Of a stretch of DNA of 64,000 nt, positions 47,201-56,986 are shown piece by piece. Numbering within the stretch: position 1 is the first letter of the stretch; the number at the start of each line of letters is the position of its first letter. The translations under genes were made by a program, and so were the position numbers. The notes under the pieces are model-generated. The model was not told the origin of the DNA. It worked only from the letters and a program-made list of their open reading frames with translations, and ran no database searches. The DNA comes from Mytilus edulis (lineage: Eukaryota; Mollusca; Bivalvia; Mytilida; Mytilidae), in the NCBI RefSeq assembly GCF_963676685.1, contig NC_092345.1, positions 48,133,838 through 48,197,837 on the forward strand. The letters are read 5' to 3'.

Positions 47201-50200
47201 CTGTGGCCATTGATTGACGACCTAAATTATCCCATTGACTGGGACAGATTAGATGAACGTGTGTCTGTAACGACCACTGATCACTATTTACTTATTGTAG
47301 AATTTAAATTGTGTGGTAACCAAAGGTTCTTAACGTCTTCAATAATAAAATAATTCGAAAAATTAATCAGGAATAATCTTTATGTTTTGATTTATATTAT
47401 TGATATAAATCATAACATCGTGTTATTCCTGATTAATTTTTCGAATAACTTCATTTAGGTGTTGAGAACCTTTGGTGACCCCACAGTTTAAGTGTCTTTA
47501 ACAAGTACATAGTGAGCAGTGGTCGTTACAGACAAACGTTCACATAATCTGTCCCAGTCAATGGGATAATTTAGGTCGTCAATCAATACATCTTATCGCT
47601 AATCCCGGCTGACCCGGCCGCTTGAACTTTTGACGCATACAACAATCACTTTTCCTTTGTGACGTCAGATATTTTGTTTTATGACGTCAAAATTTTACGG
47701 GAACCTGTGTGATTTTCAGTAATGGCGGACACATAGCGATAAGGTGTATGGCCACAGCCACACTGTTTTGAATATGATTCTAAACGTACATTTTACATAA
47801 ATGTTAAAGGTCTGAGACTATAAAGTCAAAAGGACTAAACCAATTATGTTATTGTATATACCTTATGAGGTATGTATACAAAGTACAGCTTTGTCAGTCA
47901 AGCACAAGTATGTGCTAGACTTCAGAATGTTGTTGACTATCAGTCCCAGAGAGTACCATACTCAACATGTCCATGCTTCTATAGTGAAACAGACAGACAA
48001 ACAGACTTACAAAATATTTTATAAACCACTACAAGTGTGGACACAGATCAGTGTGGATCGATATTCTATAAACCAGTATTACCTCCGGATGTTTTCTGTA
48101 CACGATTTACTGCTTCCTGTATTTGCACGGAATTTGTTACATCTAACTGTACTAAATGCAGATTCGGTAACTTTCTATCTTTTAATTTGTTTGCCCCTTT
48201 TCCATTTAAATCTAATACTCCAGCATACACTATGAAACCGTCTTTAGCTAGTCGAATAGCGATGAAGTGTCCAAAACCTATAAAAATATGGAACAATAAA
48301 TGGATTATGTCAATGTATTTGGGGTCTTATATCAAATGTCAATAATAAAAAAAACAATGTGTGCCGTTGTTTACGTTTATATAGACTCATCATTGTGTGG
48401 AATCAGAAATGTAAACGACACAATGAGCATATATTGATGCAGAAAACCTTTTATTCCCTTGAAACAAATACATTCTGTACGTCAAGATACATAAACTTTG
48501 AAAATCTATCAAATCTCAGCTAAGATATTTTCTAAGTTCATGGTGCCAATGAAATGATGCATTCATAAACAGACTTCATTGCTAAAAGCAGTACTGTGAC
48601 ATATAGTTGTTAATTTCTGTGTCATTTGGTGGCTTGTGAAGAGTTGTCGCATTTGCAATCATATCCCATCTTTCTTTTTTTCAGGGACATATGAAAAAAG
48701 ATGTGGTATGTCCAGTTAGATCATAATGGTTGGAAAGCAAAATTGCTGAGTAAATTTTTTATTTATCTAAATATTTTTGTTCAAATTATAATTTGTTTAA
48801 AACTTATCTGATTATTTACATTTGTATTTTTGATGATGTTTTTTTATTAGTTTTACTATGAATCGAGTCTGATTTGCATAACTATTTTATACAAACAACA
48901 GGAAAATAAATGATTCATTGGAATCTTTTATCTTTTACATAGACGTGTTATCATTCGTCAGCAAAATGTTCAGGTGTTTGCGAATCAACCAGAAAAGACA
49001 AGATAAGATAGTGCTGAGATTCATACTGCCTTACATAAGCCTAAGCCTTTAAGGCGTTCATAATAGAAACTGATTACTATAACTGGACAATTGTTTGTAT
49101 TATCGTCTGCGCGATCAACGTCATTGATGGACCGATGTTTTACAACAGCTAAACATTTTATATGTAAAATGTTAGTTTTAGAAAAAAACATCTGTTACAA
49201 ACATATGAATATGTAGTTTTTGATTGTATATAGACTATATGTAGTTCGTCTCTTAAGTATATATTCGTCCATAGAAAAGTGATTGAGATTTTGTAAAAAT
49301 GTCAAACTCTCTGAAAATTTCTTGCAATGATCATTGAATGTTTTGCATTTATATAATGCCTTCTTCAAGTAAAATTAAGGAAATGAAATGTATAATGTAT
49401 TTTTTTGTACCTTCACACTTATATCACAACGACTTTAAAAGAGACATTGGCAAGTGTACCGAAACAGTCCAGTGTACATGAATATTTTGTTTGCTGTATG
49501 TCTACCATATTGTATAGCCTGTCAAGGTCGTTAAAAAGTCCCATCATCACCATATTGGTTTTTCGTTCATAGTTGAAAACGTAGATGGGGGTTTACAGAA
49601 TAGAGAATAATGAACAAACAATATACAGAATAGGGAAAAATGGACCAAAAACATAAAGATAGAGAATAACTATGTGCTAAAATACAAAGAATAGAGAATA
49701 ATGGGCTTAAAAGTATAAATAATAGAGAAAATGAATGACACCCCTCCCCCACCCCACCCCTAATCCAGACCTTCATAGTTGTAGCCCCATTCAAGGTTTT
49801 AAAAGACAAAAACTAGGTTCATGAGAAAACCTGTGATAAATTAACTACGAACAGTTTTGGCCTTTGAATATGAGTGAATGTACATGAGTTAGATTATCAA
49901 GTTTTTATTATGATCGTTTAAAAGATCTATCCATATATCTTCCATTCTCTGCATTGGGATGACTTTGACATAGATATATGGTCATTCCTTATACCTCTCC
50001 CGCCTCATAGTAAAAACAGAAGCGCTGTGGTGTGTATCATAAATACACTGCCATGAACGTCCTATCGAAATGGTCGCGTGAAGTAATAAAACGTACCAAG
50101 CTCTCTGTGGCCCTCTGTATATTATTGATACTGAATATGCGTGGAATATTTTCAACTTGATGCAAAGCAAACTTTGAAAACTGCTTGGTAAAAATATTTA

Positions 50201-50554
50201 CCAAGTGCTCTTATCTATATATTTTAGAAAGACTAATAGTATAGAGATGCAATATTGTACAAAATATAATTGGTATATATATATGCAATTCTATTCTTTA
50301 TAACCTGTCTCTTATAGTTAATATGTGTACCCCTTAATTATATTTATTAAAGACATACCCGTATCGCATCCAGTAATGAGAACAGCTTTCTTATCCACAG
50401 GCAAAAGTTCTCTAAACTTTGGTTCAATATAACTGTACGTTATTTTCAACACTAACAAAGAAATTAGGTACACGTAATAATCAATGCAAATGTTGATCGT
50501 CAAAAATGATAAGAAAAAAAACATAAGCATCCGATATACTATAGTTATATCCAT
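41236..50554 (-). CDS. SDR9C-type short-chain dehydrogenase/reductase, copy C (complete, six exons)
   Basis: Exons in transcript order: 50554-50359, 48277-48083, 46459-46307, 44625-44432, 43190-42939, 41337-41236. Each exon has exactly the length of its copy B partner (196,195,153,194,252,102 nt; 363 residues). The start is the ATG at 50554; an in-frame GTG two codons upstream is not needed, and the ATG aligns with the copy B start. Motifs: TGCDTGFG 61-68, NNAG 137-140, S189, Y202 (YVITK), K206. The protein differs from B by scattered substitutions, e.g. VMGRFPW for VAGRFSW and FCSDEL for FASDEV, and looks intact. Intron 1 is 2.1 kb against 6.0 kb in B. Introns hold several young foldback elements. 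Same family inference as copy B: an NAD(P)-dependent SDR with an N-terminal hydrophobic segment, substrate unknown. Confidence 0.92.
41781..41881. repeat. Near-perfect 45-bp inverted repeat
   Basis: Arms 41781-41825 and 41837-41881 match at 44 of 45 positions around an 11-nt loop (GTTATCTTGGTGTAATCAGG at the start). Intron 5 of SDR copy C; an A-rich stretch (41505-41610) precedes it. Confidence 0.85.
41950..42180 (+). repeat. Dispersed repeat family 1
   Basis: AAAAGTAAAATCACAAAAAT, then TCATATTCCTGACTTTGGTA and TTTTATAGCGCTAAACCTC. Located in intron 5 of SDR copy C. Confidence 0.65.
42385..42490 (-). repeat. Dispersed repeat family 3 fragment
   Basis: CATTGGTGACCTTGAGCTGT, TGTCTCTTTGACACATTCTT, as at the end of 25630-26130. 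Confidence 0.45.
43513..43891. mobile_element. TA-flanked MITE
   Basis: Inverted ends GAGTGCATTTCTTTCTAAC and GTTAGAAAGAAATGCACCC (one mismatch in 19), flanked by TA at 43511-43512 and 43892-43893. That is the target site of Tc1/mariner-type transposition. Length 379 bp, no transposase. Intron 4 of SDR copy C. Confidence 0.7.
44651..44925. repeat. Foldback element, arms about 110 bp
   Basis: ACAGCAGATTCCATTGAGTG is matched by CACTCAATGGAATCTGCTGT, and inner words CTACCCTCCTTT/AAAGGAGGGTAG pair. About ten mismatches over the arm; spacer about 60 bp. Starts 26 bp from exon 4 of SDR copy C. Confidence 0.8.
44960..45150 (+). repeat. Dispersed repeat family 1, diverged
   Basis: AAAAAATACCGAACTCAAAT, CACATCAAACGAATGGA, TTCCTGACTTAGTA and TCATAGCTAGCTAAACCT align with the family but with small deletions. 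In intron 3 of SDR copy C. Confidence 0.5.
45905..46110 (-). repeat. Dispersed repeat family 4, reverse orientation
   Basis: TTCGTTCGCCCGTTTGTTCT, AAGTTGAAGTCCAATCAACT, ATAGGAATTGCAATACAATT correspond to 15640-15800 in reverse. Intron 3 of SDR copy C. Confidence 0.45.
47179..47779. repeat. Foldback element, 0.6 kb, with a nested MITE in its right arm
   Basis: Outer ends AATCATATTCAAAACAGTGT and ACACTGTTTTGAATATGATT. Then come ATTATCCCATTGACTGGGAC / GTCCCAGTCAATGGGATAAT and TCGAAAAATTAATCAGGAAT / ATTCCTGATTAATTTTTCGA. The left arm is about 220 bp. The right arm is 158 bp longer through the insertion 47589-47746. Intron 2 of SDR copy C. Confidence 0.8.
47589..47746. mobile_element. 158-bp TA-flanked MITE
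   Basis: Inverted ends CATCTTATCGCTA and TAGCGATAAGGTG, with TA on both sides (47587-47588, 47747-47748). Absent from the mirror position of the other foldback arm, which shows it as a separate insertion. Confidence 0.65.
48360..50300. other. Intron 1 of SDR copy C, little recognised
   Basis: Mostly unstructured AT-rich intron. A purine-rich stretch at 49600-49745 repeats AATAGAGAATAATG-type words about every 35 bp, ending in CCCTCCCCCACCCCACCCC. Confidence 0.4.
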
Positions 50555-51079
50555 TTTCACATCCGATATTGTTCGTCTTTCTCAAAACTTATATACTTAT
50601 CTCTACATTTGTAAGGTCAAGGTCAATAGTGTGTAAACAATGGTAAAAATATACAGTCAAACTTAGATCTGCTACATGCTCTATTTCATTAGGATAAAAT
50701 GTGACCTTCGACAAATACATGTAGAGTGAGATATATAGTATGATAGTGGCACGGAATGGCATTGACCAAGATAAAGGAAAACTATGATAATAGTTATTGA
50801 AAAACTGGTCATTTTTGTGATATATATACTGACTGACTTTAAAAACGCGACACTCATTTTGTAGATTTTTTTTACCAATTTATCATGTTTGATCCTCATA
50901 CAACTATTATTCATGCTTATTATACTTCTTTCTCTTTCGATAAAACACAATCTGACTTACCTGTGGATATTGAAGATACCGGATTATCGAGATCGCATAA
51001 ATTTAAAAGCGAAAGAGACAGAAATAAAAAAACTGAATCATCCCATTCGAATACTGCAAACAGGGAAACATGAACGTGC

Positions 51080-51190
51080 TGCAACCCCCCCCCCCCCCCC
51101 TGGTGCAACGATCAATGCATTTGAATGGGGACATGTAATTGGAAACCCCCCTTTGTCCTGGTTTAGGAAGACCCCTTTTTAAAATGGCTG
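51080..51190 (+). repeat. Poly-C tract and dispersed repeat
   Basis: A run of 16 or so C followed by AACGATCAATGCATTTGAAT and GGGGACATGTAATTGG. The same text without the long C run is at 55755-55830. Confidence 0.55.
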
Positions 51191-51454
51191 GATCCGCCCC
51201 TGATGTATACGTAGTTACAATGCAACGTCAATAGAATTTGATTACGCAACGTCATTTGCGAGACAGGTCTACGGCCGCAACGTCAACTGTTAATCAAATT
51301 GCTGAATGCCATTTTTCACAGATTTATGCAATAAATGTTTCCCATTAACCGAACTGCCAAATAATTGACTGCAGAAAAACATTTAATTTAAAAGCCTTAA
51401 AGTTTCAACTGCATAACTGCTAAAACCTATTGTAATGGGTGGAAAAACCAGTGG

Positions 51455-51615
51455 CGGATCTAGAAATTTTCATAAGAGGGGGCCCACTGACTGCCTAAAG
51501 GGGCGGGGCCGATTCCGTCACGCTTCAGTGATTCCCTATATAACCAACCAAATTTTTCTGAAAAGGGGGGGGGGCGCCCCCCCCCCCTTTTCCCCCTAAA
51601 TCCGCGTCTGAAAAC
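51455..51615 (-). repeat. G/C-homopolymer repeat
   Basis: GGCGGATCTAGAAATTTTCA, then a G10/C13 hairpin-like block near 51566-51592, ending CCCCCTAAATCCGCGTCTG. A common short mollusc-type repeat by appearance. Confidence 0.4.
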
Positions 51616-52427
51616 GGCAAAAAAAAAAAGAAGGTGAAAAACAGAACCGAAATCGTGCCGATCAGAATTGGTTGACCTTTCTGGCAATCATTTTGGCGTT
51701 TTTGCTTTTGACGGTGACACGTTCATTGGTAAGGGGGAAACCAGAATTTCAGTGTATGCCACAATATTTGAACATTGAAAATGACGTTATCAATTCAACT
51801 TTCGAACTGACATTTTCTTTTAAACATTGAAGTAATGAAAGAACTTTCTGTTCATATGTTTGTTGTAAAAAAAATTGCATGTTTGAAAATGGGAATTAAA
51901 AAGAATAATCTTGTGTTGCGTTTCTAAAGTCGGTCAGTATATATATGGACTGCCCATGGGGCAGTGGTATTTTTTACTAAGACAGTAATAATGACTGAAA
52001 CACGGACGGAAAGAATGAAGACCAGTTATAGTGATAAATATAGGTCAATGCATGCCATTCATTTAATTGCAATTTTTAGTATATGAATAAAAATACAGTT
52101 TTCTATAATTTTTTAATGGACGAAAACATATGGTAAACAATTTAGCAACTTCAATATAAAATTTCCATCACTTTCAACAGAGAAACGACTCCCCACCGGT
52201 CAGTTAAAATGTAAAAGTTTGTTAACGACCGATTTTGTGGTCCGTTTATTTCTGACAAAGACGGATGAATTTTTTTTACGTAGGAATAAAGAATGTCGTG
52301 TGGTCCCTTTTCATTCAGAGAAGCTGTTTCTTAAACGATAAGAAATAAAACATTTATATAAGACGAAATATTGTTCCTGACAGATAAGTCACAAATTTGA
52401 CATAAAATTCATAAGGCGTTATGAAAA

Positions 52428-52700
52428 AAAAAGTAAAACCACAAAAATACTGAACTTATTCAGAGGAAAATCAATTCTGAAAGTCCATAATCACATGGCA
52501 AAATCAAATAACAAAACACATCAAAAACGAATGGACAAGACCTGTCATGTTCCTGACTTGGTACAGGCATTTTCAAATGTAGAAAATGGTGGATTAAACC
52601 TGATTTTATAGCGCTAACCCTCTCACTTTGATGACAGTATCATCAATTTCCGTTATATTTACATTGATGCGTTAACTAAACAGACACAATAAATAAAATA
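52428..52700 (+). repeat. Dispersed repeat family 1
   Basis: AAAAGTAAAACCACAAAAAT, TTCCTGACTTGGTACAGG, ATTTTATAGCGCTAACCCTC and AACTAAACAGACACAATAAA; among the fullest copies. Confidence 0.65.
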
Positions 52701-52924
52701 GTCAGAGTATGGGTACATCAGTCATCATTGTTTAACAGTTTTAAAAGGAACAATTTAACAGAACACAAAAACATCTATCTACAAACACATTCATTGATTT
52801 GTGACGTCAGAAAATGTTATACGTCACATAGATTTGTCGTTCAATGTGCATACAAACAATTTTAAAATTTACCTAGGCAGTGTTAGCATACAGGGTTAAA
52901 AAATCAAAAGTATACATAAGAAAA

Positions 52925-53010
52925 AATTTCAGAAATAGACCGAGATTTAAACTAGTCCAAAAGTTATATATAGAATTTATAAGAATCCACAAATAGTCAA
53001 TTCCACTATA
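52925..53010 (-). mobile_element. Short duplicate of a Penelope-like RT segment
   Basis: Plus-strand text around AGACCGAGATTTAAA and TAAGAATCCACA repeats, with substitutions, that at 54255-54345 inside element 2, in the same orientation. It is a second, 80-90 bp piece of the same coding segment placed beyond the element's 3' end. Confidence 0.5.
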
Positions 53011-53399
53011 AAATGATTTTGACGTTTGTGGTTCAACGTATATTGTAATTCATAATAGAAATATATCATAATGACATAAAATAGAACAATATCATACTGA
53101 CGGGATCTTTTAAAGTACAGAGTCACGTTATAAGAACCAAAGAAATACAAAAAGTCGCATATAAAAAACACACCACCAAAAAATGAAAGACAATACAAAC
53201 ACATTGACGAGATGTATAAAAACCGAGCCACGTCAAACGAATACCACACAAAACCATTCAACAGTAAAAGTAATATTAATAATAGAACAAAGACAAATGA
53301 AAGAACTATAAAACACGTTGTTAAGATGATAAACAACATCAGTACGCAGAATCTATACATCAAGACCATCGTGTATAATTTGTGAAGTTGATACGGAAT

Positions 53400-55640
53400 A
53401 TTTAAATATCAACAAGGTCTTGGTACCTTCCGATGAACTTTTTTGGAAAAAGGACGAGACGTTCTTTGACATACCCCTGGTTCATCAACTTTCTACTCAG
53501 ACACTGATGACATTTTACAAAGTCTGAGTAGGAGCTGCAAGCTCTTGAATATCGAATAAGTTGGGAAATATATATCCCATATGCAGGTGAAGTTGGTATA
53601 TTGCTTCTAAGGTGGGGGAAATTTATAATTTCAAAATCAAAATCGTCTCGTTTGTCATAGATTCTGGTACTGAGATGACTGTGTAAGTCAAATTCGAGAT
53701 ATAAGTCTAAAAATGAAGCGGAGGAAGCCGTGTCTGTTTTTTCTTTAATATCTAGTTCTGGGGGATATATTAATGGAACCCAATCAGAAAAGTTCGGATT
53801 GTTTTAATAATGGAAAGAACATCATCAATATATCTGAAAGTGAAATTAAATAATCTGGCTTCTTTGATCCTCTTGTTTTTGACAAGTGTCTGGAGGAACT
53901 CCGATTCATATGAAAATAAGAAGAGGTCGGCAAGAAGAGGCGCACAGTTTGTTCCCATAGGAATGATGACAATTTGTTGGAAAAGTCTACCTCCAAACTC
54001 AACAAATATGTTGTCGATAAGAAACTCCAGCATACTGACCACTTGTTCTTCTGTGTAGCATGTTTTACCTTTTTGTTTGTCACTATTAACGACATATGCC
54101 TTATGAAATCCCAAAGTAATAAATTTATAGCGTATGCTACCATTTTTATGTTGAAAGGCATTGTGGATTATTTCTTTTAGGCGATTTTTCAATTTCACAT
54201 GGGGAATGGTGGTATACAGGGTTGAAAAATCAAAAGTTTTGATAGAACTAATTTCAGAAAAAGACCGAGATTTAAAATTGTCTAGAAGTTCTTTAGAATT
54301 TTTAAGAATCCACATGTGGTTAATACCACTTACGCGAGTAAACAGTTTCACAGTATTTCTGAAGACCCTCTTTCACTGCGGACAGAATTTTAGTCAATCT
54401 AATGGACAATTCTTTAGTGGAACATAAAGATGAGCCAGCAATATACCGTTGTTTGTACGGAATTTTATGAAGCTTTGGTATCCAATACAAACAAGGTAAG
54501 TCCTCTGATTTGGTGTTCAATGCAATGTTTATTGAAGCCATGAAGGACTTATGATTTGCTAAAATCTCATCCTTGTCAAATGATATGTCTTTGTATGTGG
54601 GATTACCTGAGTGCTCCTTCATACCCAATTCTTTTACAAGACATTCGTAGTAATACGATTTACATACAAAGACAATATTATTTGAAGCTTTGTCCACAGA
54701 AACAACAACATACTTATCATGAAGAGAGGATAGACATTTCATGGTCTCTTTGTCTCTGAAAACGGACTTTGGTCGATCGTTCACATAGTTTTTCAACTTG
54801 TGAATGCGACGTTTTATCAGAGACCTGATAGTTTGAACCCATTCTGACAGTGTCTAGTTCAACTTCTTCTCGCTTAGTCCATGCTCTGGTGTAGTCCTCA
54901 ATGGAATCCATAATTTTGAAGTTATGGTTCCAATTGATGTGTGGGGTTCTCTAAATTTAGGACCATGAGAAATCACCTTTCGGAGATTTTCATGTTGAAT
55001 TATGTTTAGATCCCCAGTTATAACATGACCAGAGGGGCTGTAATTATAAGGCAAGTGGGAACAGTCACATTGTCTGAGGTTTTTTTTAGGTATTGTTCTA
55101 AGTAAAGGTCCTGCAATGCTTGTTTATAGTTAAATATTTTAGGTGCAATGGTTTTGGTGTAACTGCAGGATACAATACAATAGGAACAGACTGATTTTGA
55201 AAATAAATAGAAATTTTAGATTTTACCTCCTTGTGATGTAGAACGTTGCAGATATTGATTGCATCAATTCCTCTATTGGCAAAATCAACAGGAAGGAATT
55301 TCCTCTTTTCCTCATGTAAAGGTTCCGATCTTACTGGTTTGAAAAGACGGAAAAGAGCTACATCACAAATAATAGTGACTAGTCTGTATGATGCAGAAAA
55401 TGTATTGATGCCTCCTTTGTCAAGTGCATAATCTCTCAAACGTTTTAGAAAATAAACTGGCAGTGAAAAGATAATATTTCTTATGTAATGTAACCCTAGT
55501 GGATGACGAAGATGTGATAGAAGGTCATCAAAGCTCCCAGAGGGTGATCTAGATTTGGAAGACTTTTTTTACATTAGGCCGATGGTAATGTTTTTGCCCA
55601 TGACTACGTTGTTGTCGTAAGGTAGTATTAAATAAAAAAT
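53400..55640 (-). mobile_element. Penelope-like retroelement 2, frameshifted
   Basis: Minus strand, nearly full coding length but broken. Fragments run 55439-55098 (FKPVRSEP region), 55054-54854 (GHVITGDLNII), 54911-54717 (MDSIEDYTRAWTKRE), 54796-54320 (RT fingers, LYWIPKLHKIPYKQRYIAG), 54351-53770 (DFSTLYTTIPH, IPMGTNCAPLLADLFLFSYE, FRYIDDVLS) and about 53770-53400 (palm end, ISQLIRYSRACSSYSDF, then GRYQDLVDI and a stop). At least four frame changes separate them. It retains the finger region lost from element 1, so it serves as a reference for that deletion. It stands between SDR copy C and CFAP77. Confidence 0.75.
53770..54796 (-). pseudogene. Penelope-like reverse transcriptase core (two overlapping frames)
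   Basis: Two frames overlap at 54351-54320. The first (54796-54320) has DKYVVVSVDKASNN and LYWIPKLHKIPYKQRYIAGS. The second (54351-53770) has GINHMWILKNSKELL, FDFSTLYTTIPHVKLK, PMGTNCAPLLADLFLF and the catalytic FRYIDDVLS, then runs out of frame at FLIGFH. The shift after YCETVYSR separates them. Catalytic aspartates are present; the broken frame makes it a pseudogene. Confidence 0.7.
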
Positions 55641-55734
55641 TAAATATTGTTAATTGCAAAGATTTGTCACAGTGAGATATATTTCTACTAGTATGCGAAT
55701 CCCTGTTCAGTGGGGGTCCAGGGGAGGGTTCTGG

Positions 55735-55835
55735 GGGTTGGAACCCCCTTTTTTGGACGATCAATGCATTTGAATGGGGACATATAGTTGGTATACCCCC
55801 CTTTTCTTCTGGGTTGGGAACCCCCTTTTAAATTG
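55735..55835 (+). repeat. Dispersed repeat, second copy
   Basis: GGACGATCAATGCATTTGAA, GGGGACATATAGTTGGTATA and AACCCCCTTTTAAA match 51105-51185. Confidence 0.5.
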
Positions 55836-55839
55836 CTGC

Positions 55840-56986
55840 ATATTATAATTATCGAATTCTGTTAATATTATTCGGAATCTTATATATAAATATAGTTCCA
55901 CAAAATTAGTCAAATCAGTCAAATGGTTGAATCGTCTTTGTTTGTTCCAATTTCACGTATGCAAAGTGTTGGAAACAAATTCCAGAAAATTATATATGTT
56001 CTGATTACATTGGGCCATTTCAGTTAATTTCTGACAGGTGGGGATGGATGGGAAGATTTTTTTTCATACCATTTCAGAAAAAAACCATCATGAAAAACTA
56101 CCTATCAGATCTATAAATTAAGACCTATCAGATGTAGAGTTTCTGTTTATATTGGTTGGATGGGGTTTCATGGAAAAAATTGACCTATCAGAATTTTTAA
56201 CTGCAAGGATTGTATCTATCAGAATTTTAAATACAATACCAGATAATGCATGATACGAAACTGTCTACATTTCAAAGCACCCCTAAGATCTGAAAGAGGT
56301 ATTTTTTGTAACCCCTAAGATGTAATTATTTACTGCTGCAAGACCCTCAGAAATTTTTGCGTATAAGTGTACGTGTCAGATGAAAAAACCCAAAATTTCA
56401 CCCCTAAGATGTATAAATTTTACACCCCTCAGAAAGGACCACCCATCCCCCTTTAGCAGATATTTACTGGAATGGCCCATTTACGGAGAATAAACTATAT
56501 ATTTCTATATGTGACTTGTAACAGAAACTTTCTTCTTTATTGATTATCATATGTTTGGGCTTTGGGAACAAACTTCAAGGGTGAGTAGTTTGGTGTTTTT
56601 TTTGGTTTTTTTATTTTTAGGGTCTGAAAAAAAATCAACAGATGTTCACATTTTTCGGTAGTTTTGTAAAACAAAATATAAACATTTTGGGTCAATGCTG
56701 CGATAGATTGTTGATCACTGATCATCACTGTAAACAGAATATATTTATTTATTTTAGTAAAACTATTGTACCGTCATTTATATATACGCGAATAAATTGA
56801 TTTGTATTTTTTAGCGGGAGAATATTAACTCCCTTTGTTTGTCTGTTTATAGGTGTCGTTCTACCGGAAGTAATGTTTGCTTGCTGTCACTATGACGATT
56901 TGATTTGCATGGCTGCTAGCTTGTTAACAACTGTAGAGTAGAGTGATTTAAATACAAGTTTAAAAGATAAGAACAAATTTTAAAGA
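55840..56986. other. CFAP77 upstream region
   Basis: It contains clustered CCTATCAGAT-like (56100-56230) and CCCCTAAGATG-like (56280-56420) words. The 5' untranslated part of CFAP77 probably starts around 56850-56950. No TATA box could be assigned with confidence. Confidence 0.35.

Larger units (their letters stand above)
39770..50650 (-). repeat. Segmental duplication unit 2 (SDR copy C with flanks)
   Basis: Partner of the unit at 12470-27600, same orientation, about 4 kb shorter because intron 1 lacks the Penelope-like element and other insertions. Edges are approximate and judged by eye. Confidence 0.7.

Noticed and set aside
47846..48235. 129-codon plus-strand frame
   Set aside because: It is the antisense shadow of exon 2 of SDR copy C.
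50558..50560. GTG as start of SDR copy C
   Set aside because: A nuclear animal gene would use the ATG at 50554, which also aligns with the copy B start.
52977..53369. 130-codon hydrophobic minus-strand frame
   Set aside because: Low-complexity hydrophobic peptide from AT-rich DNA at the tail of Penelope-like element 2, with no family motif and no exon context.
53784..54427. Additional plus- and minus-strand frames of 68-125 codons
   Set aside because: They are out-of-frame readings of the Penelope-like reverse transcriptase.
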